Positions 51,697 to 64,000 of a stretch of 64,000 nucleotides of DNA are shown one piece after another (positions within the stretch are counted from its first letter, which is position 1; each line of letters starts with the position of its first letter). Position numbers and translations under genes: made by a program. This stretch comes from an uncultured Pelagibacteraceae bacterium (GTDB lineage: Bacteria; Pseudomonadota; Alphaproteobacteria; Pelagibacterales; Pelagibacteraceae): positions 16,876 through 80,875 of the forward strand of contig CACKZV010000005.1 in the NCBI GenBank assembly GCA_902604795.1, in the 5' to 3' direction. The notes under the pieces were generated by a model, which was not told the DNA's origin, did not search any database, and saw only the letters and a list, made by a program, of their open reading frames with translations.

Positions 51697-53171
<1,475 letters not shown>

Positions 53172-53274
53172 TAAGGATGATTAAGGATTTTTTCTTAATC
53201 TAAATAATATAACAGGTTAATGTTGACCGTCCTCATTTCTCTTTTTAAAATAGTGTTTCTCCTTTTGCAGAAAA

Positions 53275-53351
53275 GGGCCGGTAGCTCAGTTGGTTAGAGC
53301 ACACCCTTGATAAGGGTGGGGTCGAAAGTTCGAGTCTTTCTCGGCCCACCA
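53275..53351 (+). tRNA. tRNA-Ile (GAT)
   Basis: GGGCCGGTAGCTCAGTTGG...CACCC TTGATAA GGGTG...CGGCCCACCA in the 16S-23S spacer. Confidence 0.97.
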
Positions 53352-53358
53352 TTTTTCT

Positions 53359-53434
53359 GGGGGATTAGCTCAGCTGGGAGAGCGCCTGATTTGCATTCAG
53401 GAGGTCAGCGGTTCGATCCCGCTATCCTCCACCA
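53359..53434 (+). tRNA. tRNA-Ala (TGC)
   Basis: GGGGGATTAGCTCAGCTGGG...TTGCATT...ATCCTCCACCA; G3:U70 identity pair present. Confidence 0.97.
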
Positions 53435-53584
53435 AGAAATACTTAGTTATTTTATTCGTAAATATTTAAAAATTATTATCAATATCTATATCCGATTGTT
53501 CGAAGATCTGAACAATCAATTAATATTCGAAAAGATGAATATTAAAAAAATTTGATTCAACACAGAATTTTTTTCTGTGCATAA

Positions 53585-56336
<2,752 letters not shown>

Positions 56337-56374
56337 ATGCACTGAAAAAAATTTTAAAACATATCTTATTGATA

Positions 56375-56833
56375 ATGACAAAGAAAATAAATGGTCTATG
56401 GTTATTTGGTTTATCTGGTTCAGGTAAAACTTTTATTTCAAAAAAAATTTATCAGAAAAAAAAAAGATCAGTAATTATTGACGGTGATGTGGTTAGAAAA
56501 AAAATAAGTTTTGATTTAGGCTATACTATAAAAGACAGAGTTATATCAACTAAGAGACTGTTAGGAATATCTGAAATACTAATTTCACAAAATATTTTTC
56601 CAATAGTTTCCTCTTCTTATTTAGGTGTTGAAGTCTCAAAGTTATTAAGAAAAAAAAAATTTATTATTATAAAAGTGATAAGAAATAAAAAATTTCTGAA
56701 AAAAAAGGTCTTTAATTTAAGAAAAAATGTTGTAGGAAAAGACATTATTCTTCCAAAAATAAATTGTATTGATCTGGTAAATGATAAATATATTAATGAT
56801 AAGATAAAAAAAATAATTGAGTTGTTAAAATAA
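56375..56833 (+). CDS. APS-kinase-like P-loop kinase; candidate cytidine diphosphoramidate kinase (Cj1415-like)
   Basis: LWLFGLSGSGKTFISKKI; VIIDGDVVRKKISFDLGYT (CysC-type); the track ORF starts at 56330 inside the 23S end, so ATG 56375 is the plausible start. Confidence 0.75.
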   Translation: MTKKINGLWLFGLSGSGKTFISKKIYQKKKRSVIIDGDVVRKKISFDLGYTIKDRVISTKRLLGISEILISQNIFPIVSSSYLGVEVSKLLRKKKFIIIKVIRNKKFLKKKVFNLRKNVVGKDIILPKINCIDLVNDKYINDKIKKIIELLK

Positions 56834-56873
56834 ATTTAACAGCGAAACTTCTTTTGCAAGTAAAATAATATAA

Positions 56874-57596
56874 TTATAATCTTTTTAAATCATTTTTTGT
56901 ATATTTATAATCTGAGACGGTATCAATCTCGTACCAATAATTTTTATACTTTTCCACTTTAATAGAAATTATTTTATTTCTAACACAAAGATTAATAAAT
57001 GATGTCATATCTATTTTATTATTTTTAATTTTTTTAAAATATCTGAAACATTTAAAATATGAATTTTTACTAAGTTTAATAATTCCCATAAATTGATATT
57101 TGGGGTATTTATTTATATTTATCTTATTACCAATCTCCAATAATTTGCCTTGTTTTACTATCAAATTTTCAGCATCTAAGAGAACTTTTTTTAAAGGCAT
57201 TCTATTTGTCCAATTTTTAAACCAATTTACATTAACAGGCAGAATATTTCTTTTCTGTTTTAATAGTTTAAAAATATTATCTTTAAAAATTATATCTCCA
57301 TATACAATTACTACATCTTGATTTATTTTCTTAGCAGCCAAAAAAAGGCTGTACACCATATTAGTAGTTGAATATTCTTTATTTATAATATCTTTAAACC
57401 CTATTTTTTTTGTAAAATTTTTTAAAAGATTTTCTTTGTAGCCGGTTATGATTATTTTGTTTTTGAAATTATCATAAAATTTTTTGTTATAAAGTAAAAG
57501 TGGTTTAGAATTTATTTTGACTAGACATTTAGGCCTTGATCTGAATTGTTTTGGAAGCCTAGAACCTTTACCAGCTGCTAATACTATTAGTTGCAT
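56874..57596 (-). CDS. NTP-transferase family nucleotidyltransferase; candidate CTP:phosphoglutamine cytidylyltransferase (Cj1416-like)
   Basis: MQLIVLAAGKGSRLPKQFRSRPKCLVKIN; VVIVYGDIIFKDN. Confidence 0.75.
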   Translation of the reverse strand: MQLIVLAAGKGSRLPKQFRSRPKCLVKINSKPLLLYNKKFYDNFKNKIIITGYKENLLKNFTKKIGFKDIINKEYSTTNMVYSLFLAAKKINQDVVIVYGDIIFKDNIFKLLKQKRNILPVNVNWFKNWTNRMPLKKVLLDAENLIVKQGKLLEIGNKININKYPKYQFMGIIKLSKNSYFKCFRYFKKIKNNKIDMTSFINLCVRNKIISIKVEKYKNYWYEIDTVSDYKYTKNDLKRL

Positions 57597-58176
57597 AAAA
57601 TTTTTTTATAATTTTTTTGTCAAAAATTTTGAACTTAACATATCTTTCTGGATGCCACATAATTCCTAAAATTTTCTTTTCTTTAACATGAAAACCTTCA
57701 ACATAATTATCTCCTGAAATAGCAAAAATATTAACAGACTTTATGTTTTTAATTTTTATGACATCGTCATGATAAGAATTTACACTTCTATAAAATTTTC
57801 TTTTGTTTATATTGAATAAAACATTATGATTTCCTATTTTTCCTACACCTTCTTTGATTTTGAAACCAAATTTCTTAGAAATAAACTGGGCTCCGTGACA
57901 AATACCAATCATTGCAATTTTTTTTGTCAATGCGTAATTATAAATTTTATTATTTATTTTCTCTCTAATTCTATCTTTTTTCTTTAAATTGATTGAATTA
58001 TTTCCACCTGCAAATATCAACAAATCATATTTATCCTCGATTTCATTATTATAAATACTAATTAATGGTTTATAAAAAATTTGCTTTAAAAACTTAATTA
58101 ATTTTAAATCAGTACAATATTCAAATTGATTTTTATAAGTTTCTCTGACAGATGGTATTATCAAAATTTTCATCAA
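57568..58176 (-). CDS. Class I glutamine amidotransferase/peptidase C26-like; candidate gamma-glutamyl-CDP-amidate hydrolase (Cj1417-like)
   Basis: MIGICHGAQFI nucleophile elbow; IMWHPER catalytic His/Glu; LLIFAGGNNSI. Confidence 0.75.
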   Translation of the reverse strand: MMKILIIPSVRETYKNQFEYCTDLKLIKFLKQIFYKPLISIYNNEIEDKYDLLIFAGGNNSINLKKKDRIREKINNKIYNYALTKKIAMIGICHGAQFISKKFGFKIKEGVGKIGNHNVLFNINKRKFYRSVNSYHDDVIKIKNIKSVNIFAISGDNYVEGFHVKEKKILGIMWHPERYVKFKIFDKKIIKKFYATNSISSW

Positions 58177-60473
58177 TATATTTTTTTATTTAAACAATCT
58201 ATTGTAAGATTTTTTTTTGTTAATATTTCACTAAATTTTTTATCACCGACCCCTATACAAGATGGTAAAGATAATTCAGCTGCTCTAATACTCATATGAG
58301 AATTTTGACCTCCAAATTTTGTAACTAACCCCTTTATCTTTCTAGAAAAAATAAAGTCATACCCAGGATCTGCACTTTCAATCATTACAATTTTATTATC
58401 AATTTTTTCAATATCACTCATATTTTGAATTTTAATGAATTCTGCATTTATCTTTTTTTGAGTTATATAATTGCCATTTTTAGTATTTTTTTGTGACAAG
58501 TATAAGTCTGATACTGAACAAATTGTTTCAGGTAAATGTATAGAAGAATTAATTTTGTAAATCTTTTTGTTTCTTTTTATCTCATATTTAATATTCTTAG
58601 TTAAACTAGATGCTTCTAAATCGTAATGGTAATTAAGAATTGTATTAATATTAAGATAGGATAATTCGTCTCTAGATATTTTATGCTTATCTCCAAATTC
58701 AATTAGATTTTCAAATATTAAATTTATACTTTTTGTAAAAAAAAATTTTGCATATTCTCTATTAAATATTGATTTTCTAATAAATTTATCTAACTCAATT
58801 GAATTAATTTTTAAATTATTCTTTTTTAAAAATTTATCAATTTTTTTTAATTTTTCTTTCGAAAGTTTAAATTTCTTCTTTTTTAAGATTCTTTTTTTTT
58901 TAGCAAAGTATTTATTGTAGCCCTCATTATAATTTAGAGATGTAATATCATAAGTATTAGGTCTAAGATGACCATAAATGGCACAAAATTTTTTTTTGCT
59001 TAATTTTACAAAATCATCATTTACATTTGAGGCGATATTTTTAATTGAATTAAGATAATTATTTTTGTCTTCTATAGAAATAATCTTAGTCTCAACAAGT
59101 GAATTCAAAATATCAATGGCTATAAAACCACATCTTGCTAAACCAGCAAAAGGCAATGTTCCAAATCTTTTACAATCTTCAACTAGATAATATATTTTAT
59201 TTAAAGGATAAAATTTAGATTTATTTAACATTTCATGCCTTTTTTTTAAAGTTTCGATTTTTTTAAGATCACTAAATGAGGATTTGTATGCAATATGATT
59301 AATTTTAATTAATGAATTTTTAATTTTTTTAATTTCACTTTTACTGAATGTTTTTATAAGTTCTTTTTGAAGCCTAGAGGATGTTGTTGCTGTAAAACAT
59401 GTAAACAAAATTTCAAATTCAACTTTGTCATGCAAGTGGGTATTTTTTTTAAATTTTTTTATATAAAAATTTACTAACTTTTTTGATATTTTTGGATCTA
59501 ATTCATTTGGTACCCATGAATTGAAATCTACTCTTACATCTATATATGGAGTTCCATAAAAAGTTGTCATTAAGTGATGAGATTCTAAATTTTGGAAACC
59601 ATAATCGTGTCGGTTCTTTGACCATATGTGATCAGTAATTAACTCTTTATAAAGAGATAATGCTAAAGGTCTTGGCTTAATTCCAATAATTTCAGCTGGG
59701 TTCCAATCTGGCATAACTCCAAAACAATTTGTATCGCCATAAAGATCATAATTTTTTTCTTGAAGTTTAATAATTTTTTTTTCTAAATTTGTTAATAAAT
59801 TAAAATATTTTTTGGCTGAATAAATCTTCTTATTTTTAGGTAAAACTATTTTGCGAACTTGTAATATGAATACTTTATTATTTTTATTAATTGCAAACTC
59901 TATATCTAATAAGTTTGAATTAAATAATTTTTTTAACTTTTTTACCTCTTTTAATAGTTTCTGAATTCTTACATCTTTTATTTTTTTAATTTTTTTTTCA
60001 AATATAGTAATTGTATAGGAATTATTTGCACCAGAGGTAACTGTATCAGTCCTATTACCTTCATCATAATTTACATTTATGATCGGTAAATAGTTGTGTA
60101 AATCTACGGTTGTACACACACCCGAAATAGATATATCTTCAACCATATCTTGAACTATTATCTCGTTTTTATCTTTGTTTTTATTTTTATATCCATCAAT
60201 AATATTATTAATCATATTTTTAATTAATGACTTATTCTTTGGATTTAGGTTTAAAAAGCTAAGATATTTACCCGCGAGTGATTTTTTTGATGTATCCTCA
60301 TTTATTGCTGAAGATCTTATTGCAATTTTATTTTTAAAATTATCTGATATTCGATTTATAACTTCACTTGGTCTATCTTTTATTTGTTTTTGAGTAATTA
60401 ATATTAAATTAGGAATATTAAAATTTTTAGCCTTTAGATTTAAAAGTGTTCTGCCTTTAGTGCTAAATTTCAT
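58173..60473 (-). CDS. PEP synthase/PPDK-like kinase; candidate L-glutamine kinase (Cj1418-like)
   Basis: N-terminal PPDK ATP-grasp-like IAIRSSAINEDTSKKSLAGKYLSFLNL; C-terminal swivelling His domain LVTKFGGQNSHMSIRAAELSLPSCIGVG; 766 aa. Confidence 0.75.
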   Translation of the reverse strand: MKFSTKGRTLLNLKAKNFNIPNLILITQKQIKDRPSEVINRISDNFKNKIAIRSSAINEDTSKKSLAGKYLSFLNLNPKNKSLIKNMINNIIDGYKNKNKDKNEIIVQDMVEDISISGVCTTVDLHNYLPIINVNYDEGNRTDTVTSGANNSYTITIFEKKIKKIKDVRIQKLLKEVKKLKKLFNSNLLDIEFAINKNNKVFILQVRKIVLPKNKKIYSAKKYFNLLTNLEKKIIKLQEKNYDLYGDTNCFGVMPDWNPAEIIGIKPRPLALSLYKELITDHIWSKNRHDYGFQNLESHHLMTTFYGTPYIDVRVDFNSWVPNELDPKISKKLVNFYIKKFKKNTHLHDKVEFEILFTCFTATTSSRLQKELIKTFSKSEIKKIKNSLIKINHIAYKSSFSDLKKIETLKKRHEMLNKSKFYPLNKIYYLVEDCKRFGTLPFAGLARCGFIAIDILNSLVETKIISIEDKNNYLNSIKNIASNVNDDFVKLSKKKFCAIYGHLRPNTYDITSLNYNEGYNKYFAKKKRILKKKKFKLSKEKLKKIDKFLKKNNLKINSIELDKFIRKSIFNREYAKFFFTKSINLIFENLIEFGDKHKISRDELSYLNINTILNYHYDLEASSLTKNIKYEIKRNKKIYKINSSIHLPETICSVSDLYLSQKNTKNGNYITQKKINAEFIKIQNMSDIEKIDNKIVMIESADPGYDFIFSRKIKGLVTKFGGQNSHMSIRAAELSLPSCIGVGDKKFSEILTKKNLTIDCLNKKIY

Positions 60474-60698
60474 ATAATTTAACTAATTAATTATTGTTAA
60501 TTATTATAAGTATTAAATTTTTTTTTACCATTTATTAAAAATACTTACCAAATATTTTTTTATATTAATCTTATAGACACAAACTCAATTTGAAATCTAA
60601 TTCTATATAGTTTAATTGTATTTAGTTTTTTTATTCATGAAATGAGCAGTAAATTAAATATTTATATATATCACAAAATATTATAAATATTTGCTATA

Positions 60699-61604
60699 GT
60701 GGAAAAAGATAATTTAAATACCAATAATGAGATTTATTTAACCGATTTATTCAAGAAACTTTGGAAAGATAAACTCATTATTTTTGCCATAACTCTTATT
60801 AGTCTTTTAATTGGAATTGGTTACAGCCTCAAAAACAAACCTAAATTAATGTTTGAAGCCAAAGTAGTTGTAAAAAATCCACCTGGTGAACTTTTTTCAT
60901 ATTATAATTACACAACTTTAGACTCACAAAGTCCAACAATAGATTTTAGTTTGTATGATAGTTTTTTACATAAAATATTTGTTGAGCAATTTTATCAAAA
61001 TCTTGGTTCATTGGATAATTTACAAAATTTTGTTGATCAAAACCTTGAAATTGGTGAATTCAAAAACTTTTTAAATGTGGGTGAAGTCTCAGCAAAAGAA
61101 TATTTTAAGAAAAGATTTATACAACCAGAAAAAAAATATAAAAGAAGAGAATATAATTATTTTCTAATTTATCCTGAGGAATTGGATGGTGCAAAATTTA
61201 TTAATGACTATATATTTTTTATTAGAGATCTAAACGTAGATGTTTTTCGAAATCAATTAAATTCAAAAATCCAAAATAAAATAAAACTTTACAAACAAAA
61301 TCTTGATATAGCAAAGGAAATTGGAATAAATGATCCTATATTAGGCAATAAAGATGTAACTGTTTTTGTATCGAAAGAATTATACTTTCAAGGCACAAAA
61401 GTTCTAAATAAAAAAATTAAATATCTAGAAGAATTAGTTGCGAGTCTTAATAATGAAAATTTTCAGTATAATCCGTTATTAGACAAAGCAACTGTTTCAA
61501 TAAAGGATCCAATTAGTAAATTTAAATATCCACTAATTGGATTAATCTTTGGAATTTTCTTATCATTCTCAATTATTTTATTAAGGGACTCAAAAAAAAA
61601 TTAA
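60699..61604 (+). CDS. Wzz-type chain-length determinant/polysaccharide co-polymerase (GTG start)
   Basis: N-terminal IYLTDLFKKLWKDKLIIFAITLISLLIGIGYS TM and C-terminal YPLIGLIFGIFLSFSIILLRDSKKN TM. Confidence 0.85.
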   Translation: MEKDNLNTNNEIYLTDLFKKLWKDKLIIFAITLISLLIGIGYSLKNKPKLMFEAKVVVKNPPGELFSYYNYTTLDSQSPTIDFSLYDSFLHKIFVEQFYQNLGSLDNLQNFVDQNLEIGEFKNFLNVGEVSAKEYFKKRFIQPEKKYKRREYNYFLIYPEELDGAKFINDYIFFIRDLNVDVFRNQLNSKIQNKIKLYKQNLDIAKEIGINDPILGNKDVTVFVSKELYFQGTKVLNKKIKYLEELVASLNNENFQYNPLLDKATVSIKDPISKFKYPLIGLIFGIFLSFSIILLRDSKKN

Positions 61605-61624
61605 TATTAAAATTAATATAATAT

Positions 61625-61800
61625 TTATAAAAACTTATTTATTTTTTTCTTAATTGATAATTTATCCATATTAATTTTTTTTAGTAAATCATTATAGTGC
61701 CCATAAGACCTTATGAAAGATTTTGGTATATTAATATTTTCAAATTTCATAATATTATTTTTATGCGCAATATAGTGATTAAGTTGATATTGAAGAATTA
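61625..61800 (-). pseudogene. C-terminal remnant of an unidentified gene
   Basis: Open reverse frame ...YQLNHYIAHKNNIMKFENINIPKSFIRSYGHYNDLLKKINMDKLSIKKKINKFL*, cut off upstream by an in-frame stop and without a plausible start. Confidence 0.4.
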
Positions 61801-61839
61801 ATTATTTCAATATGGAATAGTAGGCCTACAGTTAGATAC

Positions 61840-63573
61840 TTAGTTGTTCGTATTAGCAATTAATTTATCCAAAAAAGGGAACATTTCTGATAAAGGCTGA
61901 GGTTCAAATAAACCATTCTCCTTTTTAATATACCCTTGTTTAAATAGTGGAGGTTGTTTTTCATCTACAATTAATTCACAAACTATTGGTCTTTTTTTTT
62001 TAATAATTTTTTCTATTTGAGAGTTTAGATTATTTGATTTAGTTATTTTTATATAATTTAAACCAAAAGATTTTGAAATTTTTTTAAAATCAGGCATGGT
62101 TAGTCCCCAATCTGGATGTGTTCCATAATATTTTTTTTTTAAAAATTCAGATTGAGTATGTCTAATAGCTAAGTAACCATTATTGTTTACAAGAATAATG
62201 ATTAAATTAATATTTTTTTGTGAAATTGTTTGTAAGTCTTGAATGTTCATTAAAAAACTACCATCACCAATAATACAAATATAATTTTTAAATTTTTTGC
62301 TTGCAGAAGATCCAATAGATTCTGCTAGCCCTGTTCCCATAGACGAAATTGCTGATGAGCATATAAGCCGGTCACTTTTATGTAAGAAAGAACTTTGAAA
62401 ACCACTAAATAACGCAGTTCCTCCACCATCAATAATAAGACATTTATTTTTAATTTTCTTAGTAATATTGCGAATAAAAATATCTGAGTTAGGTTTTTTA
62501 GATTTTTTTGGATCATACCAATTTTGGATTTTAAGATGATCAGTCAGCCATTTTTTTGACTCCTTATTAATTTTAAGAAAAAAGTCTAAGAATATATTTA
62601 GATCTTCATGAATTTTTAAATCAAATTTTAGATTTAAATTATTCATCTGATCATTATCAATATTTACGATAACTTTTTTTGAGTTTTTAGCATAGCTATC
62701 ATACAAAGTAGTTGTATGAGGTATTGATAGGTGTGTTCCCAAACAGATTATTAGATCAGACTCAAAAACAGCTTTATTTGCTCCACGCTGTCCGCTCATA
62801 CCTATTATGCCAAGATTTTTCTTATCAGAAGTTCCATATAAATCTGCAGCATTCCAGGTTGATACATAATTTAGTTTATGTTTATTAATTACTTTTAATA
62901 ATTTTTTCTTGATAGATGTTGAACTTCTAGTCCCATAACCTAAGATTAAAAGAGGTTTTTTTGAATTTTCATATAAGTTTAAAAATTTTTTTAAGTAATT
63001 TTTTTTTTTGTATTTCAATTTTTTTTTAGGTTGCTGTGTAGAATCATATTTTATAACAGACCATTGGATCTCTAAGGGAATGTCTAGCCAAACAGGGCCG
63101 TGTCTTCCTGTTGTAGCTATTCTAATGGCTTTATTCAATTCCTTAATAAAGTCCTCTTTTTTTTTAATAAATACAGCATATTTAGTTAATGGCTTTACAA
63201 CATCGCAAATATTTACTTCTTGAGTTCCAACTTGCCGAACTTTCTTTCCATAGCTTGTATGATTTGATCTTGCTTGCCCACTTATAAATATTGTTGGAAC
63301 AGAGTCCTGCCAAGCTGCTAATAGCCCAGTTATCACGTTTGTACATGCAGGGCCGGTGGTAACTACAGCACAACCAATGTTATTTTCTATTTTTGCATCA
63401 GCAACAGCAGCAAGACCTGCACTTTGTTCATGATTTGTGTAAGTTACTTTGAATTTAGATTTTTCTAAAGAATCAAAAATATGAACTACAGCACCACCCT
63501 GCAAACCAAAAACGTTTTTAACATTATTTTTTTTTAAAATTTTAGCAAGACAGTCAGTTAATTTTAAATTCAT
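61840..63573 (-). CDS. Thiamine-diphosphate-dependent enzyme, acetolactate synthase large-subunit-like
   Basis: NVFGLQGGAVVHIFDSL; TYTNHEQSAGLAAVADA; TTGPACTNVITGLLAAWQDSVPTIFISGQ; GDGSFLMNIQDLQTI...NNNGYLAI. Confidence 0.88.
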   Translation of the reverse strand: MNLKLTDCLAKILKKNNVKNVFGLQGGAVVHIFDSLEKSKFKVTYTNHEQSAGLAAVADAKIENNIGCAVVTTGPACTNVITGLLAAWQDSVPTIFISGQARSNHTSYGKKVRQVGTQEVNICDVVKPLTKYAVFIKKKEDFIKELNKAIRIATTGRHGPVWLDIPLEIQWSVIKYDSTQQPKKKLKYKKKNYLKKFLNLYENSKKPLLILGYGTRSSTSIKKKLLKVINKHKLNYVSTWNAADLYGTSDKKNLGIIGMSGQRGANKAVFESDLIICLGTHLSIPHTTTLYDSYAKNSKKVIVNIDNDQMNNLNLKFDLKIHEDLNIFLDFFLKINKESKKWLTDHLKIQNWYDPKKSKKPNSDIFIRNITKKIKNKCLIIDGGGTALFSGFQSSFLHKSDRLICSSAISSMGTGLAESIGSSASKKFKNYICIIGDGSFLMNIQDLQTISQKNINLIIILVNNNGYLAIRHTQSEFLKKKYYGTHPDWGLTMPDFKKISKSFGLNYIKITKSNNLNSQIEKIIKKKRPIVCELIVDEKQPPLFKQGYIKKENGLFEPQPLSEMFPFLDKLIANTNN

Positions 63574-64000
63574 AAGTTTTTATACCTTCTTAATTTATAT
63601 TTTTCAGGATCTAAAATAAGCTCTTTTCTTAAATTTTTAGAACCCCATTTGTCATGTACTACAGAAAAATTTCTTCCTCCAACAATATTTTTTCCCTCAT
63701 TTACACCCCATTTTATGCACTGAAATATTTGTTCAAAAGAAGTGCCAGAGTCTTTAGATTTTAAAATTTTTTTTACTTTAAAATAATTTTTTCCAGCTGC
63801 AATTTTGCCAGCCCTAATAGTTTCTAAATGGGTTTTTGTCTTAGTAAAACCAGGCCCTATGATAAAAATGTTTAAATTTTTATTTTCATCATCAAGCAAT
63901 TCACACATCTTAATTAATCCAATTTTTGAGACACAATATGCAGAATAGTTTGTAAATGGACTATTTGTTCCTCCACCAGCTAGATAAACTACATTAGACT
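63570..64000 (-). CDS. SDR family oxidoreductase, C-terminal part (runs off window end)
   Basis: Reading beyond the listed ORF gives SNVVYLAGGGTNSPFTNYSAYCVSKIGLIKMCELLDDE..., with an SDR YxxxK motif. Confidence 0.72.
   Translation of the reverse strand, partial: SNVVYLAGGGTNSPFTNYSAYCVSKIGLIKMCELLDDENKNLNIFIIGPGFTKTKTHLETIRAGKIAAGKNYFKVKKILKSKDSGTSFEQIFQCIKWGVNEGKNIVGGRNFSVVHDKWGSKNLRKELILDPEKYKLRRYKNL

Noticed and set aside
53307-53555. 82-aa plus-strand ORF
   Set aside because: Covers tRNA-Ile and tRNA-Ala; peptide is a translation of tRNA sequence
56375-56833. Sulfate assimilation/PAPS synthesis as the role of the CysC-like gene
   Set aside because: No ATP sulfurylase or sulfotransferase gene nearby; the three neighbours fit the phosphoramidate pathway better. 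Not fully excluded
58173-60473. Housekeeping PEP synthase (ppsA)
   Set aside because: Only weak similarity to canonical PEP-binding C-terminal TIM-barrel motifs, and context points to a specialised kinase with N-terminal ATP-grasp and terminal His domain

Overview
AT-rich, densely packed alphaproteobacterial chromosome segment, most consistent with SAR11/Pelagibacterales. This is inferred from gene content, very low GC, tiny intergenic gaps and the rRNA-operon architecture. Positions 1-51.4 kb are mostly ordinary core genome: yidC/yidD/rnpA/rpmH, dcd-murA-hisD-infA, tRNA-His-hisS-hisZ-hisG, a nuclease cluster (rmuC, MGME1-like exonuclease, exonuclease I), folC-accD-trpA-trpB-trpF-pyrF, rpsA-cmk-aroA-lptB-lptC-kdsD-rnd, argD-argF, kdsB-pheA, 4.5S SRP RNA-dnaX-ybaB-recR, malate synthase G, accA, secA, argJ, ubiG, lysC, ispG, prfA, prmC and an M23 peptidase. 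An rRNA operon follows (16S-tRNA-Ile-tRNA-Ala-23S), but no 5S rRNA follows the 23S. Surface-polysaccharide-type accessory genes begin there instead, as in the known SAR11 hypervariable region between 23S and 5S. The most interesting finding is the first block of this island: an APS-kinase-like P-loop kinase, a nucleotidyltransferase, a class-I glutamine amidotransferase and a PEP-synthase/PPDK-like kinase. This combination and these protein sizes match the Campylobacter jejuni Cj1415-Cj1418 set that makes activated phosphoramidate (3'-phospho-cytidine diphosphoramidate) for the O-methyl phosphoramidate capsule modification. The kinase gene starts about 22 nt after the 23S processing stem, apparently inside the rRNA transcription unit. 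Other observations include a probably near-leaderless hisS abutting tRNA-His, an unlisted small ORF coupled at both ends between two nuclease genes, a two-tier hairpin after cspA, a predicted C-terminal membrane tail on AccA, and no recognisable glycine riboswitch upstream of malate synthase.
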